Source: Falsirhodobacter halotolerans
Lineage (GTDB): Bacteria > Pseudomonadota > Alphaproteobacteria > Rhodobacterales > Rhodobacteraceae
Reading direction: 5' to 3'
DNA: 64,000 nucleotides
NCBI RefSeq assembly: GCF_022899245.1
Contig: NZ_JALJAZ010000001.1
Span: forward strand, 600,501-664,500
The notes under the pieces are model-generated. The model was not told the origin of the DNA. It saw only the letters and a list, made by a program, of their open reading frames with translations, and did not search any database. Made by a program: the position numbers and the translations under genes. Shown piece by piece: positions 45,218-55,480 of the stretch (position 1 is its first letter; each line of letters starts with the position of its first letter).

Positions 45218-46264
45218 TCAGAACCCGGCCTTGATCTGTTCGAACGTCTCGACCATGCGGTCGCGGCGTTCGACGGGGATCGGGGTCTGGGCCAGAAGCG
45301 TCGTGTCCACCGGATCCAGATAGGCGGCCTTCAATTCGTCTTCGGACAGCAGCGCCATGCCGTCGGGGTTGGTGTGGGCATAGCCGATGTTCTCCACCAG
45401 CACCGGCGCGGATTGTGGCTCAAGCCAGGCGTTGATGAAATCATAGGCCTTGTCCTCGACCCCCGGCCCGTCCTTGAAGTTGACGTAACCGCAGAAGAAA
45501 GACGATGCGCCTTCCTGCGCTTCGCGGTTGAAGCCGACGGGATAGCCGTCGTTCTGCATCAGGGCCACGCCGTCGTTCCACGACCAGGCCACCTGCACCT
45601 GCCCGCCCGCCATCAGCTGCGTCAGTTCCGACGGGTCGGCCCAATAGGCGACGACATTGGGATGCACGTCGCGCAGCCATTGGGCGGCGGCCTCGAACTG
45701 TTCCTCGGTCGCGGTGGTCCAGTCGGTCACCCCCGTCGCCAGATAGGCCAGCGCCCAGATGTCGTCGGTGTTGTCGGGCAGCGAGATGCGGCCCGCATAT
45801 TTCGGATTGGCGAAGACCTGAACGCTTGCCACATCCTCCTCGGGGACGGTGTCGGGGTTGTAGGCGATGGCGGTGTAGGCGTAATCGGTCGGGATGAACC
45901 ACACGCCCTCGTCATCCTTGAAAATCTCGGAATCCGTGAACCGCGCGTCGATCTTGGCATAGTTCGGAATGCGGGCCACGTCCCACGGTTCGATCAGGCC
46001 GGCATCGCGGTATTTCGACACCATCTGCGAACAGGGATGGCCGACATCGGCGCGAAAGCCCGCGGCGACCTTCTGGAACGCCTCGTCATCGTCGCCGAAC
46101 AGCGACCATGTGGGCGCGTCGCCATGGGCATCGACATAGGTCTGCACCAGCGCCGGAATCTCGAACCCCGCCCAGTCGAGGACGATCAGATCGCGGTCGG
46201 CGGCGAGTGCCGGACCGGCAAGGGCAAGGGCCGAGGCGGCCCCGAGGACGGACTTGAGCGGCAT
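45218..46264 (-). CDS. Periplasmic ABC transporter substrate-binding protein (PotD-like)
   Basis: A 348-residue extracellular solute-binding protein of the spermidine/putrescine (PotD) class. A signal peptide is clear (MPLKSVLGAASALALAGPALA, cleavage after ALA near residue 22). Family features include IVLDWAGFEIPALV at the mature start, FIPTDYAYTAIAYNPDTV, and WSWNDGVALMQNDGYPV. No permease or ATPase genes are adjacent, so it is an orphan or serves a transporter elsewhere. The substrate (polyamine or another amine) is inferred only from the family. Confidence 0.85.
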   Translation of the reverse strand: MPLKSVLGAASALALAGPALAADRDLIVLDWAGFEIPALVQTYVDAHGDAPTWSLFGDDDEAFQKVAAGFRADVGHPCSQMVSKYRDAGLIEPWDVARIPNYAKIDARFTDSEIFKDDEGVWFIPTDYAYTAIAYNPDTVPEEDVASVQVFANPKYAGRISLPDNTDDIWALAYLATGVTDWTTATEEQFEAAAQWLRDVHPNVVAYWADPSELTQLMAGGQVQVAWSWNDGVALMQNDGYPVGFNREAQEGASSFFCGYVNFKDGPGVEDKAYDFINAWLEPQSAPVLVENIGYAHTNPDGMALLSEDELKAAYLDPVDTTLLAQTPIPVERRDRMVETFEQIKAGF

Positions 46265-46389
46265 GGGGCATATCCTTTGCGGCAGGGGAGGTGGGTGGGA
46301 CGATAATCGCGCGGACCGCCCCATCGCAAGATGCGATCTTGGCACGGGGGGACGGACGCCTAAATCTTGGGCCAAACGGAGGGATCTGA

Positions 46390-47346
46390 ATGTTCCGCGC
46401 GCTTCTGGTGTCCGACAACGGGCCGCCCGCCCTGCATCACCTGACCGAGGATGACCTGCCCGAGGGGGAGGTGACGGTCGCGGTCGAATGGTCCTCGCTG
46501 AATTACAAGGACGGGATGGTTCTGGCGGGGCGGGGCGGGTTGGTCCGCCGGTTTCCGCATGTGCCGGGGGTCGATCTGGCGGGGCGGGTGACGGCCTCGC
46601 AGGATGACCGATTCGCCGTGGGGGATCGGGTGATCCTGACCGGCTGGCATGTGGGCGAGCGTCATTGGGGCGGGTATGCCGAACGCGCGCGGGTGAAGGC
46701 CGATTGGCTGGTCCCGTGCCCCAAGGGCCTGTCCTTGCGCGATGCGATGGCGCTGGGCACGGCGGGGTTCACGGCCATGCAGGCGCTGGTCGCGTTGGAG
46801 GATCGGGGGATGGAGGCCGGGGCGGAGGTTCTGGTCACCGGCGCCTCGGGCGGGGTCGGGTCGGTGGCGGTGGCGCTTCTGGCCGACCGTTATCGCGTGG
46901 CGGCGATGACGGGGCGCGACGGATCCTATCTGCGGGATCTGGGCGCGGCGGAGGTGGTGCCGCGCCCATCGGGCGACGCGCGCCCGCTGGACAGTGCCCG
47001 CTGGGGCGGGGCGATCGACGCGGTGGGGGGGGACGGGCTGGCCCATGTGCTGGCCGCGATGCGCCCCGGCGCGGGCGTGGCGGCGATCGGGCTGGCGGGG
47101 GGCGCATCGGCGCATCTGTCGCTGATCCCGCTTTTGCTGCGGGGCGTGGCGCTTCTGGGGATTGATTCGGTCACCTGTCCCGCGCCGTTGCGCACCCGCA
47201 TCTGGGACCGGCTGGCGAACGAGATGCCGCGCGATAAGTTGCAGGCCATGACATACGAGATCGACTTGACCGACCTGCCCGGACATGCGGCGAAAATCCT
47301 GAACGGCGATGTGCGGGGGCGGACGGTGGTCCGCGTCGCCCGATGA
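46390..47346 (+). CDS. acuI: Acrylyl-CoA reductase (NADPH), AcuI
   Basis: Medium-chain reductase that turns toxic acryloyl-CoA into propionyl-CoA in DMSP and 3-hydroxypropionate breakdown. The 318-residue protein starts MFRALLVSDNGPP and has WSSLNYKDGMVL, PHVPGVDLAGRV, and the nucleotide motif VTGASGGVGSVAVALL (residues about 149-164). It lacks zinc-binding cysteines. GGAGG lies upstream of the ATG. The stop overlaps the photolyase start (ATGA), coupling the two; no acuR or dmd genes are seen. Confidence 0.88.
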   Translation: MFRALLVSDNGPPALHHLTEDDLPEGEVTVAVEWSSLNYKDGMVLAGRGGLVRRFPHVPGVDLAGRVTASQDDRFAVGDRVILTGWHVGERHWGGYAERARVKADWLVPCPKGLSLRDAMALGTAGFTAMQALVALEDRGMEAGAEVLVTGASGGVGSVAVALLADRYRVAAMTGRDGSYLRDLGAAEVVPRPSGDARPLDSARWGGAIDAVGGDGLAHVLAAMRPGAGVAAIGLAGGASAHLSLIPLLLRGVALLGIDSVTCPAPLRTRIWDRLANEMPRDKLQAMTYEIDLTDLPGHAAKILNGDVRGRTVVRVAR

Positions 47347-48764
47347 CCATGATCCTGTGGCTTCGGCGCGATCTGCGCACCAGCGATTCGCCCGCGCTGA
47401 CCGCGGCGCTGGACAGCGGGTGCCCGCTGGTTCCGGTCTTCATCCTCGACCCAGAAACGGAGGCCACGGCCGCCGCCCCGAAATGGCGGCTGGGCGAGGC
47501 GATCGGCCATTTTGCCAAACGATTGGAGGAAAAGGGCAGCCGCCTGATCCTGCGGCGCGGCAAGGCCGAGGAGGTGCTGCCCGCGCTGGCGGCCGAGGTG
47601 GGCGCGTCGGATGTCCACTGGACCATCCTGCACGACCGCGCCGCGCGGGACCGCGACGGACGCGTGGCCAAGGCGCTGCAGGCCAAGGGCATCGCCGCCC
47701 ATGCCCATCACGGGCACACCTTGGTCCCGCCCGAGGCGATCTCGACCGGGGCGGGCGGGCATTACAAGGTCTATACCCCCTTCTGGAACGCGCTGCGCAA
47801 ACATGGGGTGGCGGCCCCCGCGCCGTCGCATCGCAGCTTCCACGCGCCCGAAACCTGGCCCGCATCGGACCGGCTGGGGGATTGGGCGATGGGGGCGGCG
47901 ATGAATCGCGGTGCGGCGGTCGTGGCACCCTATGCCGTGGTGGGGGAAGAGGCCGCCAGCGCCCGGTTTCGCGCCTTCCTCAAACGCCTTGACGCCTATC
48001 CCCGCGCGCGGGACGACATGGGGGAGGAGGGGACGTCGGGGCTGTCGGAAAACCTGACCTATGGCGAAATCGGGCCCCGGACCCTGTGGCACGCGGGGAT
48101 GGAGGCGCTGCACGACGGATCGAAGGGCGCAGAGCTGTTCCTGCGCGAACTGGCCTGGCGCGATTACGCCCATCACCTGCTGTGGCACACGCCGCATCTG
48201 CCCGACCGAAGCTGGCGCGACGGGTGGCAGGATTTCCCGTGGCGCAAGGAGTCCAGGGATGCCGAGGCGTGGCGGCAGGGCCGGACCGGCCAGCCCATCG
48301 TCGATGCCGCGATGCGCGAACTGTTCGTGACCGGCACGATGCACAATCGCGCGCGGATGATCGTGGCAAGCTATCTCACCAAACACCTTCTGACCGATTG
48401 GCGCATCGGGTTGGCCTGGTTCGAGGAGACGTTGACCGACTGGGATCCGGCCTCGAACGCGCTCAATTGGCAATGGGTGGCCGGGTCGGGGCCGGATGCC
48501 TCGCCCTTCTTCCGCATCTTCAACCCGGAAACGCAGGCGAAGAAGTTCGATGCCAAGGGCGCTTATGTCGCCCGCTGGCGGGCCGAGGGGCAGGCGCATC
48601 CGCCCAAGACCGCGCTGGCCTTCTTCGACGCCGCACCTCGGTCATGGAAGCTGGACCCGAAGGCCAAGCCCGCCCCGGCCCTGGTCGATCTGGGGGCAGG
48701 GCGGCAACGGGCGCTGGACGCTCTGGCGTCGATGCGCGAAGATCGGGCGAATTCCGAGGATTGA
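47343..48764 (+). CDS. phrB: Deoxyribodipyrimidine photolyase
   Basis: Blue-light-driven repair of cyclobutane pyrimidine dimers. The 473-residue class I photolyase has the N-terminal antenna domain (ILWLRRDLRTSDSPAL) and the FAD-binding helical domain with LTYGEIGPRTLW, RQGRTGQPIVDAAMREL, MHNRARMIVASYLTKHLL and WQWVAGSGPDASPFFRIFNP, the family signature that includes the electron-transfer tryptophans. Translationally coupled to acuI and followed 4 nt later by a Nudix gene. Confidence 0.95.
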   Translation: MTMILWLRRDLRTSDSPALTAALDSGCPLVPVFILDPETEATAAAPKWRLGEAIGHFAKRLEEKGSRLILRRGKAEEVLPALAAEVGASDVHWTILHDRAARDRDGRVAKALQAKGIAAHAHHGHTLVPPEAISTGAGGHYKVYTPFWNALRKHGVAAPAPSHRSFHAPETWPASDRLGDWAMGAAMNRGAAVVAPYAVVGEEAASARFRAFLKRLDAYPRARDDMGEEGTSGLSENLTYGEIGPRTLWHAGMEALHDGSKGAELFLRELAWRDYAHHLLWHTPHLPDRSWRDGWQDFPWRKESRDAEAWRQGRTGQPIVDAAMRELFVTGTMHNRARMIVASYLTKHLLTDWRIGLAWFEETLTDWDPASNALNWQWVAGSGPDASPFFRIFNPETQAKKFDAKGAYVARWRAEGQAHPPKTALAFFDAAPRSWKLDPKAKPAPALVDLGAGRQRALDALASMREDRANSED

Positions 48765-48768
48765 CGCC

Positions 48769-49641
48769 ATGACCACCGACATCCGCACCCGCCCCGTGCA
48801 ACAGATCGTGGACGGGGACGACGCCGCGCAGGTGACGGCGCGGCGTGCCTTCTTTCAAGCCGTGACGGCGGGCGACGTGGTCGATGATCCGGCGGGCCGG
48901 TTCCTTGCGCGCGATGTCATGGCGCTGATGGGCGCGCGCGATGCGGCGCAGGTCGCGCGGCGTCTGGGGCAGATGCGCGTCGCCGCAACCAGCCGCGCGC
49001 GGGCCGAGGCCGCCCCGACAACGCGCCGCCACGATGCCATGCCGCAGGACATCCACGAGGTCCGGCGCATCCAGCCCTACGCCCACTTCTTTGCCGTGGA
49101 GGAATACGATCTGACGTTCCGCCGCTTCGACGGCACGCCAAGCGAGGTTGTCAATCGGGCCGTCTTCATCTCGGGCGATGCGGTGACGGTGCTGCCCTAT
49201 GATCCCGTGCGCGACCGCGTGCTGGTGGTGGAGCAGTTCCGCCCCGGCCCCTACGGCCGCGACGATCCGCAGCCATGGCAGATCGAGGCGATCGCGGGCC
49301 GCATCGACGCGGGCGAAACGCCCGAGGTGGCCGCGCGCCGCGAGGCGGTGGAGGAGGCGGGCCTGACCCTTGAGGGGTTGGAGCGGGTGTCGTCCTTCTA
49401 TCCTTCGCCGGGGGCGAAGGCGGAATTCATCTATGCCTATGTCGCCGTGACCGATTTGCCGGACGATGCGGCGGGGGTGTTCGGGATGGAGGGGGAGGCG
49501 GAGGACATTCGCGGCCACCTCATGTCCCTGTCCGACCTGATGGGGCTGGTGGCGAGCGGCGAGGTGCAGAATGCCCCGTTGATCATCACCGCCCTGTGGC
49601 TTGAGCGCGAGGCCGCGCGGATCAGAGCATCCGGCCCATGA
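48769..49641 (+). CDS. Nudix hydrolase (ADP-ribose pyrophosphatase type)
   Basis: Probably cleaves ADP-ribose or a related nucleoside diphosphate. The 290-residue protein has the Nudix box GRIDAGETPEVAARREAVEEAGL (around residues 180-200; REAVEEAG catalytic helix) preceded by VLVVEQFRPGP. About 125 residues precede the Nudix domain; their VTARRAFFQAVTAG...MGARDAAQVARRLGQM part resembles the linker found in relatives that carry a gamma-glutamylcyclotransferase-like domain first, so this copy appears to have lost that domain. It ends 20 nt inside the convergent cytochrome b561 gene. Confidence 0.85.
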   Translation: MTTDIRTRPVQQIVDGDDAAQVTARRAFFQAVTAGDVVDDPAGRFLARDVMALMGARDAAQVARRLGQMRVAATSRARAEAAPTTRRHDAMPQDIHEVRRIQPYAHFFAVEEYDLTFRRFDGTPSEVVNRAVFISGDAVTVLPYDPVRDRVLVVEQFRPGPYGRDDPQPWQIEAIAGRIDAGETPEVAARREAVEEAGLTLEGLERVSSFYPSPGAKAEFIYAYVAVTDLPDDAAGVFGMEGEAEDIRGHLMSLSDLMGLVASGEVQNAPLIITALWLEREAARIRASGP

Positions 49642-50119
49642 CCCCGTCGCGGCGCAGCCCGTGCCGCGCTGCCGCCGCCATGTGCAGCAGGGTCAGACCG
49701 ATGATGACGTAATGCGCGGCCCAGTGGACGCGCTTGGCGGTGTCGGCCACCTGCGGATCGCCTTCCATGCGCGGCAGGCCCAGCAGGTCCACGATCTCCA
49801 GCGGGAACCCCCCGGCGGTGACGCGGACATAGCCCGACACCCCCAGAACGATCAGCGTGGCATAAAGCGCCCAATGCGTGGCCTTCGCCACCCCCGCCAG
49901 CGGAACGGTCAGGGGGGGTGGCGGGCTGATCGCGCGCCAGGCCAGCCGCAGGGCCACCAGAATCAGGATCACCACGCCGACATTCTTGTGAAACAGGAAC
50001 AGCGCGTCGCCGAAGGGCGCATCGTCGCGCACCATCAGAAGGCCGGCCGCAATCGTCGCCAGAACCAGAACGGCGGTGATCCAGTGCAAGGCCCGGGCCG
50101 GTGCGCGGTAGCGTGTCAT
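49622..50119 (-). CDS. Cytochrome b561
   Basis: A 165-residue di-heme membrane cytochrome of the bacterial b561 (CybB) family with four helices. It starts MTRYRAPARALHWITAVLVL, where the histidine is a likely heme ligand; FHKNVGVVILILVALRLAWR, ATHWALYATLIVLGVSGYV and VHWAAHYVIIGLTLLHMAAA supply the other histidines. Members move electrons from ubiquinol to superoxide or oxygen. The ATG at 50119 is preferred over an extended reading to 50167 that runs back to thrS. Confidence 0.9.
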   Translation of the reverse strand: MTRYRAPARALHWITAVLVLATIAAGLLMVRDDAPFGDALFLFHKNVGVVILILVALRLAWRAISPPPPLTVPLAGVAKATHWALYATLIVLGVSGYVRVTAGGFPLEIVDLLGLPRMEGDPQVADTAKRVHWAAHYVIIGLTLLHMAAAARHGLRRDGVMGRML

Positions 50120-50163
50120 AGAGGTGCCTCCCGCGCCGATGATGGCACGGAAGGCGGGCCCGG

Positions 50164-52104
50164 TCACCGGGGGATTGCCGAATCCGCCGATAGGCTGGCG
50201 ACGATGTCGTCCAGCGTGGCGCTTTCGGTCCGGGTTTCGCCCAGACGGCGGACGGAGACGGTGCGCTCCTCCACCTCGCGCATGCCGACGGCGAGGATGA
50301 CCGGCACCTTGCCCACCGAATGTTCGCGGACCTTGTAGTTGATCTTTTCGTTGCGCAGATCGGTTTCGGCCCGCACGCCCGCGGCCTTCAGCGCCTCGGC
50401 CACCTCGCGCGCGTAATCGTCGGCATCCGACACGATGGCCGCCACGACCACCTGACGCGGGGCCAGCCAGAAGGGCAGCTTGCCGGCATAGTTTTCGATC
50501 AGGATGCCGATGAACCGTTCAAAGCTGCCCAGAACCGCGCGGTGCAGCATGTAGGGACGGTGCTTGCCGCCATCCTCGCCGATATATTGCGCGTCCAGCC
50601 GTTCGGGCAGGTTGGGATCGACCTGGAACGTGCCGCACTGCCATTCGCGGCCGATCGCGTCGGTCAGCTTGAAATCCAGCTTGGGGCCGTAGAAAGCGCC
50701 GTCGCCCTCGTTGATCTCGTAGGGCAGGCCCAGCTTCTCGATCGCGCCCTTCAGCGCGCCTTCGACCTTGTCCCACTGTTCGTCGGTGCCGATGCGGACA
50801 TCGGGGCGGGTGGACAGCTTGATGTCGAACTTTTCGAACCCAAGATCGCGATAGACTTCGGACAGAAGCGAGATGAAGCCCGCGCATTCGCTTTCGATCT
50901 GATCCTCGGTGCAGAAGATGTGGCCATCGTCCTGCACGAAGCCGCGCACCCGCATCAACCCGTGCATGGAGCCCGAGGATTCGTAGCGGTGGCAGGACCC
51001 GAACTCGGCCAGCCGCAGCGGCAGGTCGCGATAGGATTTCATGCCGTGGTTATAGACCTGCACATGGCAGGGGCAGTTCATCGGCTTCAGCGCGTTGATG
51101 CGCTTTTCCTTGGCGCCTTCCTCGTCCACCTCGACGATGAACATATTCTCGCGATAGGCTTCCCAGTGGCCGGACTTTTCCCACAGGATGCGGTCCAGCA
51201 CCTGCGGCGTGCGGATTTCCTTATACCCCGCCGCGCGCTGCTTGCCGCGCATGTAATCTTCCAGCGTGCGATAGATCTGCCAGCCGTTCGGATGCCAGAA
51301 CACCATGCCCGGCGCTTCTTCCTGCAGGTGGAACAGCTCCATCTCGCGGCCCAGCTTGCGGTGGTCGCGCTTGGCGGCTTCCTCCAGCATCAGAAGATGG
51401 GCTTTCAGATCCTCGCGGTTCTTGAAGGCCACGCCATAGATGCGCTGCAACATGGGCCGCGTGCTGTCCCCCAGCCAATAGGCCCCGGCGACCGAGGTCA
51501 GCTTGAACGCATCCGCCGGAAGCTGTCCGGTGTTCTGCAGGTGCGGGCCACGGCACAGGTCCATCCAGGGCCCGTGCCAATACATGCGGATCGGCTCATC
51601 GCCCGGAATGCGGTCCAGGAGTTCGACCTTGAACGGCTCGCCCGCCGCCTCGTAATGGGCGCGGACGCGGGGGCGGTCCCAGACCTCGGTCTTCACCGGC
51701 TCGCGCGCGTTGATGATGTGCTTCATCTTCGCCTCGATCGCGCCAAGGTCTTCGGGCGTGAACGGTTCCGCCCGGTCGAAATCATAGAACCAGCCCTGAT
51801 CGCGGACGGGGCCGATGGTGACCTTCACGTCCGGCCACAGCTCCTGCACCGCGCGGGCCATGACGTGGGCGAAATCGTGGCGGATCAGCTCCAACGCCTG
51901 GGCGTTGTCCTGCATGGTGTGGATGGCGATGCTGGCATCCTCGTCGATCGGCCATTGCAGGTCGTGATGCGCGCCGTTCACCGTGGCCGAGATGGCCTTC
52001 TTGCCAAGGCTGGTGGAGATGGCCGAGGCCACATCGCCGGGCGTGACGCCCGCGTCGAAGGCGCGTTGATTGCCATCGGGAAAGGTCAGGGTGATCTGGG
52101 CCAT
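50164..52104 (-). CDS. thrS: Threonyl-tRNA synthetase
   Basis: Charges tRNA-Thr. The 646-residue enzyme has the N-terminal TGS domain (1-65), the editing domain (about 70-225), the class II catalytic core ([23 protein letters not shown] with the zinc cysteine; motif 2 [30 protein letters not shown]; motif 3 [21 protein letters not shown]) and the anticodon-binding domain (about 540-646). All parts are complete. It lies 44 nt upstream of the cytochrome b561 gene on the same strand and is divergent from an alpha/beta hydrolase. Confidence 0.97.
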   Translation of the reverse strand: MAQITLTFPDGNQRAFDAGVTPGDVASAISTSLGKKAISATVNGAHHDLQWPIDEDASIAIHTMQDNAQALELIRHDFAHVMARAVQELWPDVKVTIGPVRDQGWFYDFDRAEPFTPEDLGAIEAKMKHIINAREPVKTEVWDRPRVRAHYEAAGEPFKVELLDRIPGDEPIRMYWHGPWMDLCRGPHLQNTGQLPADAFKLTSVAGAYWLGDSTRPMLQRIYGVAFKNREDLKAHLLMLEEAAKRDHRKLGREMELFHLQEEAPGMVFWHPNGWQIYRTLEDYMRGKQRAAGYKEIRTPQVLDRILWEKSGHWEAYRENMFIVEVDEEGAKEKRINALKPMNCPCHVQVYNHGMKSYRDLPLRLAEFGSCHRYESSGSMHGLMRVRGFVQDDGHIFCTEDQIESECAGFISLLSEVYRDLGFEKFDIKLSTRPDVRIGTDEQWDKVEGALKGAIEKLGLPYEINEGDGAFYGPKLDFKLTDAIGREWQCGTFQVDPNLPERLDAQYIGEDGGKHRPYMLHRAVLGSFERFIGILIENYAGKLPFWLAPRQVVVAAIVSDADDYAREVAEALKAAGVRAETDLRNEKINYKVREHSVGKVPVILAVGMREVEERTVSVRRLGETRTESATLDDIVASLSADSAIPR

Positions 52105-52230
52105 ATGCGGCTCCTCGTCGGTTTGGCGCCCACGGAACGCCCGGTTGCGGGTATGTCGCAGGGGTTGTCGCGGGGCGGGGCTGGAAAGTCAACCGCGCCC
52201 CGCGCTAGGGTGCGATCAAAGGAGACACCC

Positions 52231-52959
52231 ATGACCGATTTTCTGACCACGCCCGAGGGCCGCCGCATCGCCTATGACCTGACCGTGGGGGCGGGCCCGG
52301 CGGTGGTGTTCCTGGGCGGTTTCCGTTCCGACATGGAGGGGACGAAGGCGCTGGACCTTCGCGATTGGGCCGCCGCGCAGGGGCGGACCTTCCTGCGGTT
52401 CGATTATTCCGGCCACGGCCTGTCGGGCGGACGGTTCGAGGATGGGTGCATCGGCGATTGGTATGAGGATGCCCGCGCCGCCCTGTCGCTGGTGGCGGGG
52501 CCGGTCGTTCTGGTCGGATCGTCGATGGGGGGCTGGATTTCACTTCTGCTGGCGCGCGAGATGCCGGAGCGGGTGGCGGCCTTCGTCGGCATCGCCGCCG
52601 CGCCCGACTTCACCGAAGATCTGATGTGGGACGCCTTTGACGAGGATCAGCGCGCGCAGGTCATGGCGGGCGTCTATCCCATGCCGTCCCCATACGGCGA
52701 GCCGACGCCGATCACGCGGCGTCTGATCGAGGATGGGCGGGAGCGGCTGGTCCTGCGCTCGCCCCTGGCCTTCGGGTTCCCCGTGCGGCTGCTGCAAGGG
52801 ACGGCGGATGCGGATGTGCCGGTTTCGGTCGCCATGCGCCTGATCCAGCATATCGACGGGCCGGACAAACAGATGATGGTGATCGGCGGGGCGGACCATC
52901 GGTTCTCCACCCCCGAATGTCTGCGGGAAATCCGGCGGGTGGTGGCGGAGGTCGCCTAG
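52231..52959 (+). CDS. Alpha/beta hydrolase (ABHD10-like)
   Basis: A 242-residue serine hydrolase: [12 protein letters not shown] in the oxyanion region (about residue 31), [20 protein letters not shown], nucleophile elbow GSSMGGW (Ser about 102), and the C-terminal histidine in GGADHRFS. The combined pattern GFRSDM...DYSGHG...GSSMGG is that of prolyl-oligopeptidase-like/ABHD10-type esterases (depalmitoylase or acyl-glucuronide esterase in animals). GGAG precedes the ATG. It converges with rimO, overlapping 4 nt. Substrate unknown. Confidence 0.87.
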   Translation: MTDFLTTPEGRRIAYDLTVGAGPAVVFLGGFRSDMEGTKALDLRDWAAAQGRTFLRFDYSGHGLSGGRFEDGCIGDWYEDARAALSLVAGPVVLVGSSMGGWISLLLAREMPERVAAFVGIAAAPDFTEDLMWDAFDEDQRAQVMAGVYPMPSPYGEPTPITRRLIEDGRERLVLRSPLAFGFPVRLLQGTADADVPVSVAMRLIQHIDGPDKQMMVIGGADHRFSTPECLREIRRVVAEVA

Positions 52960-54347
52960 ACCTGCCGCCCCCAGAGGTCGTATTCGCTGGCCTCTTCCAC
53001 CCGCACGGTGACCATGTCACCCGGCTTCAGCCCCTCGAACCCTTCGTCGATGAACAGGTTGCCGTCGATTTCGGGCGCGTCGGCCTTGGTGCGGCAGGTG
53101 GCGCCGTCGGAGTCCACCTCGTCCACGATGACCTGTTGCAGGCTGCCGACCTTGGCCGCCAGCTTCGCCTCGGAAATGGCTTGGGCCTTTTCCATGAAGC
53201 GGTCCCAGCGGTCCTGCTTCACCTCGGGGGCCACATGGTCGGGCAAGAGGTTCGACCGCGCCCCCGCGACGTTTTCGTATTGGAAGCAGCCGACGCGGTC
53301 CAACTGCGCCTCGTCCAGCCAATCGAGCAGGGTCTGGAACTCGGCCTCCGTCTCGCCCGGATAGCCGACTATGAAGGTGGAACGCAGGGTGATGTCGGGG
53401 CAGGCGGCGCGCCAGGCCGCGATTTCGTCCAGCGTCCTGGCCGCCGCCGCCGGACGCGCCATGCGGCGCAACGTGTCGGGATGGGCGTGCTGGAACGGAA
53501 TGTCGAGGTAGGGGAGCACCAGCCCCTCCGCCATAAGCGGAATCAGGTTGCGCACATGGGGATAGGGATAGACGTAATGCAGCCGCACCCACGCGCCGAG
53601 CTGCCCCAGTTCCCGCGCCAGATCGGTGATGTGCGCCCGCACCTCGCCGCCCTTCCACGGGGCCATGTCGTGCTTGCGGTCCACGCCATAGGCGGAGGTG
53701 TCCTGGCTGATGACCAGCAGTTCCTTGACGCCCGCATCGACCAGCTTCTCCGCCTCGCGCAGGATGGCGTGGGCCGGGCGGCTGGCCAGCTTGCCGCGCA
53801 TGTCGGGGATGATGCAGAACTTGCAGGCGTGATTGCAGCCTTCGGAAATCTTGAGATAGCTGTAATGGCGGGGCGTCAGGCTGACGCTTTGCTGGGGCAG
53901 CAGATCGACGAAGGGATCGGGCTTCGGCGGCACGGCCTTGTGCACGGCGTCCAGCACCGCCTCATACTGGTGGGGGCCGGTGACGGCCATGACCTTGGGG
54001 TGCGCGCCGGTGATGTATTCGGGGTCGGCCCCCAGACATCCGGTGACCAGAACCTTGCCGTTTTCGCGCAGCGCCTCGCCGATGGCGTCCAGACTTTCGG
54101 CCTTGGCGGAATCGAGAAACCCGCAGGTGTTGACGATGACCGCATCCGCGCCCTTGTAATCGGGGCTGATCGCATATCCTTCCGCCCGCAGGCGGGTCAG
54201 GATGCGTTCGCTGTCCACCAGCGCCTTGGGGCAGCCAAGGCTGACCATGCCGATGGTCGGCTGGCCCGCGCGCGGGTTGGCGTCGATCTGGATCTTCGGG
54301 GCAAGATCCGGGCGGAGGTTCGGCGGGTTCTGGGTCATCGCGCGCAT
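52956..54347 (-). CDS. rimO: Ribosomal protein S12 methylthiotransferase RimO
   Basis: Radical SAM enzyme that adds a methylthio group to Asp of ribosomal protein S12. The 463-residue protein has the N-terminal UPF0004 domain with cluster cysteines C39, C75 and C104, the radical SAM motif C171xxxC175xxC178 (GCNHACKFC), and a C-terminal TRAM domain (about 400-463). The local sequence [13 protein letters not shown] is the RimO rather than MiaB form. The ATG at 54347 or 54338 could be used. It lies 32 nt downstream of the idi gene on the same strand. Confidence 0.95.
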   Translation of the reverse strand: MRAMTQNPPNLRPDLAPKIQIDANPRAGQPTIGMVSLGCPKALVDSERILTRLRAEGYAISPDYKGADAVIVNTCGFLDSAKAESLDAIGEALRENGKVLVTGCLGADPEYITGAHPKVMAVTGPHQYEAVLDAVHKAVPPKPDPFVDLLPQQSVSLTPRHYSYLKISEGCNHACKFCIIPDMRGKLASRPAHAILREAEKLVDAGVKELLVISQDTSAYGVDRKHDMAPWKGGEVRAHITDLARELGQLGAWVRLHYVYPYPHVRNLIPLMAEGLVLPYLDIPFQHAHPDTLRRMARPAAAARTLDEIAAWRAACPDITLRSTFIVGYPGETEAEFQTLLDWLDEAQLDRVGCFQYENVAGARSNLLPDHVAPEVKQDRWDRFMEKAQAISEAKLAAKVGSLQQVIVDEVDSDGATCRTKADAPEIDGNLFIDEGFEGLKPGDMVTVRVEEASEYDLWGRQV

Positions 54348-54379
54348 ATAGACGACGCGCGGCCTTCGCGGAAGGGGAT

Positions 54380-55390
54380 TTACAGCAGTTCGGCCATGCG
54401 CAGGGCGGCAAGATCGCGTGATCCGGTGCAGAAGCAGGCAACGCGCAACTGCCCTTCCAGAACGGCGAAGGCGTCGGCCACCGCCTCCGGCCCCTGCACG
54501 GCGGCGGGCAGGATCGCCCCCGCCACCCCCGCCATGTCCGCCCCAAGGCGCACCGCGCGCGCCACGTCCAACCCCGTGGCGATCCCGCCCGAGGCGAGGA
54601 CCGTCGCGTCGGGGCAGGCGGCGCGGACCTGCCGGATGGAGGTGGCGGTGGGAATGCCCCAGTCGGCGAACGCGTCCGCGATGGCGGCCCGGACGGGATC
54701 GGTGTTGCGGGCCGCCTCCACCGCCGCCCAGCTTGTGCCGCCCGAACCGGCGGTGTCGAAGATGCCGACGCCCTCATCCGCCAGGCGTCGGGCGAGTGTG
54801 CCCGACAGGCCCGCGCCCACCTCCTTCACCACCAGCGGAACATCCAGATGGCGGGCCAGCGCCCCGATCTTCGCCGGAAGGTCGCGCCAGTCGCGGTCGC
54901 CCTCGGGCTGCAGCGCCTCCTGCAATGGGTTCAGATGGATGATGAGGGCGTCGGCCCCGATCCCCTCCACCGCGCGGCGGGCATGGTCCACGCCGTAGCC
55001 GAGGTTCATTTGCGCCGCGCCCAGATTGGCCAGAATTGGAATGTCCGGGGCCAGCCGCCGCAGGTCGGCATCCAGGCCCCCGGCGGCCCCATCCTCCAAC
55101 GCGACGCGCTGCGACCCGACGGCCAGCGCCACCCCCGTTGCCTGACAGGCGATGGCAAGATTACGGTTGATGTCCGCCGCCCGCGCCGGTCCGCCCGTCA
55201 TCGAACTGACGAAGATCGGCAAGGCGACGGGGCGGTTCAGAAAGCGGGTGGACAGGTCCACCGCATCCATGTGCAGATCCGGCAGGGCGTTGTGGGCAAA
55301 GCGCACCGCGTTCAGCCCCGTGTCCCCCGACCCCGCCGCCCGACCGTCCAGCACGATGTCCAGATGCTGCGACTTTCGTTCCGTGGTCAT
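54380..55390 (-). CDS. fni: Type 2 isopentenyl-diphosphate delta-isomerase
   Basis: FMN- and NADPH-dependent enzyme that interconverts IPP and DMAPP, priming carotenoid synthesis. The 336-residue protein begins [18 protein letters not shown] and has [50 protein letters not shown] and [20 protein letters not shown], all of the type 2 family. The longer reading runs antisense through crtE and is rejected. It is divergent from crtE across 90 nt, so the two can share control. Type 2 rather than type 1 isomerase is found in several Paracoccus-like carotenoid producers. Confidence 0.94.
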   Translation of the reverse strand: MTTERKSQHLDIVLDGRAAGSGDTGLNAVRFAHNALPDLHMDAVDLSTRFLNRPVALPIFVSSMTGGPARAADINRNLAIACQATGVALAVGSQRVALEDGAAGGLDADLRRLAPDIPILANLGAAQMNLGYGVDHARRAVEGIGADALIIHLNPLQEALQPEGDRDWRDLPAKIGALARHLDVPLVVKEVGAGLSGTLARRLADEGVGIFDTAGSGGTSWAAVEAARNTDPVRAAIADAFADWGIPTATSIRQVRAACPDATVLASGGIATGLDVARAVRLGADMAGVAGAILPAAVQGPEAVADAFAVLEGQLRVACFCTGSRDLAALRMAELL

Positions 55391-55410
55391 GAGGTTTCCG
55401 CAGGTTGGGT

Positions 55411-55440
55411 TTGACAAGGGGGGCCTTGCTTCCAGATAGT
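55411..55440 (+). promoter_or_regulatory. Candidate crtE promoter
   Basis: TTGACA (55411-55416, perfect -35) and GATAGT (55435-55440) are spaced 18 nt apart, about 40 nt before the crtE ATG. The -10 complement (ACTATC) overlaps a possible -10 for the divergent fni gene. No TGT-N12-ACA PpsR-type site is seen in the gap. Confidence 0.45.
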
Positions 55441-55480
55441 CGCACTGACAGCCCCGGCAAACCGAAGCGATCGCATACTT

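Noticed and set aside
52105-52230. Possible T-box or riboswitch upstream of thrS
   Set aside because: The gap is short and shows no T-box sequence or strong terminator; T-boxes are not expected in this group.
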